From assembly GCA_019925105.1 (NCBI GenBank), contig JAHGAU010000039.1, forward strand, positions 186,001 through 250,000: a stretch of 64,000 bases of DNA, read 5' to 3'. Position 1 is the stretch's first letter. Every line of letters begins with the position of its first letter. The notes beneath the pieces are model-generated. The model did not search any database and was not told the DNA's origin. It was given only the letters and a program-made list of their open reading frames with translations. Positions 61,735 to 64,000 of this stretch are shown one piece after another. The translations under genes and the position numbers were made by a program. This DNA comes from Niebla homalea (taxonomy: Eukaryota; Ascomycota; Lecanoromycetes; Lecanorales; Ramalinaceae).

Positions 61735-64000
61735 CTTAATTTTCGGAGTTCGGTAATATTATATTAAACTTAATATAATAAGAAACCGGATATATTTTAT
61801 ATATAAACTTTAAGGTTAATCGTATACGTAAGATTTATAGGTTACCGGGTTAAGTTTAATAATAAGTTGGAACCGTATATCTTAATAAGTTTTAATGAAA
61901 AAAATAATAAATACTTTAAGTAATTAATCTATAAGTAAAAGGCTTTAACCTTATAATAAAAAACGTATATAATGTATATATCGAAGAAAGACGGGTAATA
62001 CCGTTAAATAACTTAGATTGTAAGGAGTTTATTAATTAAATTTAAAAGCTTAAAAAAATAAAAAAAACCTTAATAAAACCTTAATTTAAAAAAGAAGTTC
62101 AGGAATTACGGTTTAATTAAGACGGATATTATTAATATAAGCTTTAGTTTTACTAAGTAACTTATATATTTAACTATAGTTTTTACTTAATAAATAACTT
62201 TATTAAACCCTTTAAGTTTAACGGTTAAAAACTTAAAGATTAATTATAATTAAAAGAAAAAATAATAAATTAAAAATTTAATTAAAGATAATTTTAATTT
62301 TATATTTCCGGATAAACCGCGTAATCTATTATTAAATTTACTTTTTTTCTTAACTTTATTAACTTAGGATAAGGATAAACCGTTATATTTTTTAACCTTA
62401 ATATCTTTTAAAATGATTTTAAAACTTATTAAGTTTAAAACCTATAAAAAAGCTATAGTAAATAAATATACCCGGATAAATTAAAAGTCAACGGAAAAGG
62501 ATAAATACGGTTCCTTTAAAGAAAATAATACTTAAGTTTTAATTACGTAAAGTTAAATCCTTACCGGCATAATAATATTATAAGGACGGTGGGTTTATAC
62601 CCTTAAATATAAAATTAATAATAATATAATTTACTATAAAGTTTAATAAATAATATATAACTTTAAATAATATAAAGGTATTAACTATAATAAAACGTTT
62701 ACCTTAATAATAAAACTTATAAGCTATAAGGTTCTTTTTACCTTTATAATGGTTAATAATTAAGATTTAAAGTAAATAAACGTTAAAATAACGTTCCTTT
62801 ACGGTTTTATTAAGGAAGAAATATATATAAAATAGTTAAAAAGATAAGAAAATACTAATAAGGACGGTAAGAAACTCTATTATAAGCTTAAAAAAAGCCT
62901 ATATAGATTAAAATAATTATTATAGTTATAATATAATTATTTCTAGGAGTTTATAATTATATAAGGTTTAAATTTATCTATACGGATTATTACGTATCCT
63001 TTTACCTTAAAACCGGTATAATTATAATTATATATATAAATAATATTTTAATAATTAATTTATTTAAATAAGGGATTCGGGACTTAAAAGTTATATTTAA
63101 TTAAGAATTCCGTATATTTAACTTAAGTTTAATAAGCTATTACTTAAATATTATTATTATTTAAAATTAATAAAATTGAATAATCCGTTTTAATTAAAAA
63201 ACTTATATTAAAAGGTAATATAAAATTATAATTAATAAAAAGCTTACTTAATATATATATTTATATAAATTAATTTTAGGCCGGAATTATTATTTAAAGG
63301 CTATTAAGTAAAACCGGAGTTTAAATAATAATATTAATCCCCGTAAACTTATTAATATATATTATATTAAGTATATAACCGGATATAGCTTATACGGTAA
63401 TAATTATTAATTAATATTCCGTAAATCCGTTTTATTAATATTAACTATATATAAGGTAAATTATATATTATTTACGGATTATTATATACTTTTAATTAAT
63501 ATATAAGGGTAAGCTTAAGGCTCTTAATGGATATATTGATTCCGATTTTACGGCCGACTTTATCCGTAGGTTAACTTTAAGTTATTTTTTTAACGTAAAA
63601 AGTATACCGATTTATTAATCTTTAAAAAAATAATTAATTATAACGTTATTTATTTATAAAGCCGAATATACGGGATAAATATAAGTTATTAAGGAAGCTA
63701 TTTAATTAAAGGATTTATTAAAATAAATTTAATTTAATTAATTTAAATATATACTTATTATTATAATTTATAATAATAATTAAGGGGCTATTATATTAGC
63801 TAAAAACCCGGTATATTACGTAAGGATAAAGTATATAAATACTTAACTATATTAATTACGGGAATAACTTAAGGTTAATACCGTTAATCTCGAGTATATT
63901 TATATTACAGAGTAAATAATTAACGGGTTAATAAAGGCCCTATTTACTAAAACTTTTATATAGTTTAAACGGGCTTTAAGCCTTAAAAAGCCATTATATC

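Larger units (their letters stand above)
55626..61751 (-). mobile_element. Near-complete Tad1/I-like LINE retrotransposon
   Basis: Inserted in Copia body B with a perfect 15-bp target duplication GGTAATATTATATTA (55611-55625 and 61752-61766), typical of target-primed reverse transcription. On the minus strand it reads 5' UTR, ORF1 (from 61734), ORF2 with an endonuclease then RT, and a 3' end at 55626. Without the 390-bp insert (59919-60308) plus its 14-bp duplication it is about 5.7 kb, a plausible full length. The tail repeats seen on other copies have decayed here. Heavily mutated except for about 250 bp at its 5' end. Confidence 0.8.
53863..64000 (+). mobile_element. Copia body B, 5'-truncated, split by a LINE, continuing beyond the window
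   Basis: Sequence from 53863 matches Copia A from about 49430 onward to 51190. It is interrupted at 55625 by the LINE and resumes at 61752 to the window end, equivalent to about 53470 in A. It lacks its own 5' LTR and first 1.7 kb: it joins directly to the 3' LTR of A at a shared TTTTA-ATATATATA stretch. The same integrase, RT (about 62775-62840) and RNase H (about 63660 and 63780) motifs are visible. Differences from A are nearly all transitions. The 3' LTR would lie about 230 bp beyond the window. Confidence 0.8.

Noticed and set aside
1..64000. Mitochondrial or plasmid origin because of the A/T richness
   Set aside because: CpA depletion, nuclear retrotransposons and a normal-composition spliced gene indicate RIPed nuclear DNA. 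No rRNA, tRNA or respiratory genes were seen.
1..64000. CRISPR arrays, telomeric TTAGGG arrays or tRNA genes
   Set aside because: None found on reading; the only regular tandem arrays are the minisatellite, microsatellite and coding repeat listed.

Overview
The window looks like nuclear DNA of a filamentous ascomycete (Pezizomycotina) with very strong repeat-induced point mutation (RIP). Most of the 64 kb is A/T. CpA and TpG are almost absent, while CpG, CpC and CpT persist, which is the mark of RIP (CpA to TpA) rather than mitochondrial DNA or simple methyl-CpG decay. Paired repeats differ almost only by C/T and G/A changes. I cannot name the species.

Layout. 1-17 kb: a Tc1/mariner-like DNA transposon with ~107-bp terminal inverted repeats (2178-13933) is split by a chromodomain-bearing Ty3/Gypsy retrotransposon (5434-13323, 368-bp LTRs, target duplication ACTTA). 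That element was in turn hit by a short unmutated solo LTR (10372-10534, duplication CGTAC). Right of the mariner element is a long, unrecognised, RIP-broken plus-strand reading frame (about 14.0-16.4 kb). 17-28 kb: mostly unassigned RIP debris, with a 468-bp MITE-like inverted-repeat element, a 68-bp minisatellite, a decayed ankyrin repeat and a 311-bp LINE 3' fragment.

28.17-31.47 kb is the only normal-composition gene island. It holds one clear host gene on the minus strand: a CHAT-domain caspase-like cysteine peptidase with a Ser/Thr/Pro-rich linker and a ZZ-like zinc finger. One short intron is needed, and the zinc finger is separated from the rest by what looks like a one-base contraction of a T run inside a 15-bp repeat.

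31.47-36.67 kb: a tyrosine-recombinase retrotransposon (RT, RNase H, then recombinase) with the split direct repeat order A1-body-B1-A2-B2 of Ngaro/PAT-type elements. It touches the edge of the gene island and carries a LINE fragment. 37-64 kb: further RIP debris; a 5'-truncated LINE; a Ty1/Copia element (47658-53862) containing another unmutated solo LTR (48199-48346, duplication ATTTA); then a second, 5'-truncated Copia body that runs off the window. This second body is interrupted by a nearly complete Tad1/I-like LINE (55626-61751, minus strand, 15-bp duplication), which itself contains a 390-bp sense-oriented fragment of its own family.

The window is thus a RIP-inactivated graveyard of nested transposons around one surviving candidate immunity or cell-death gene. 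Repeats below about 400 bp mostly escaped mutation, and longer copies did not. Apart from the CHAT gene, every coding feature listed is a broken relic.
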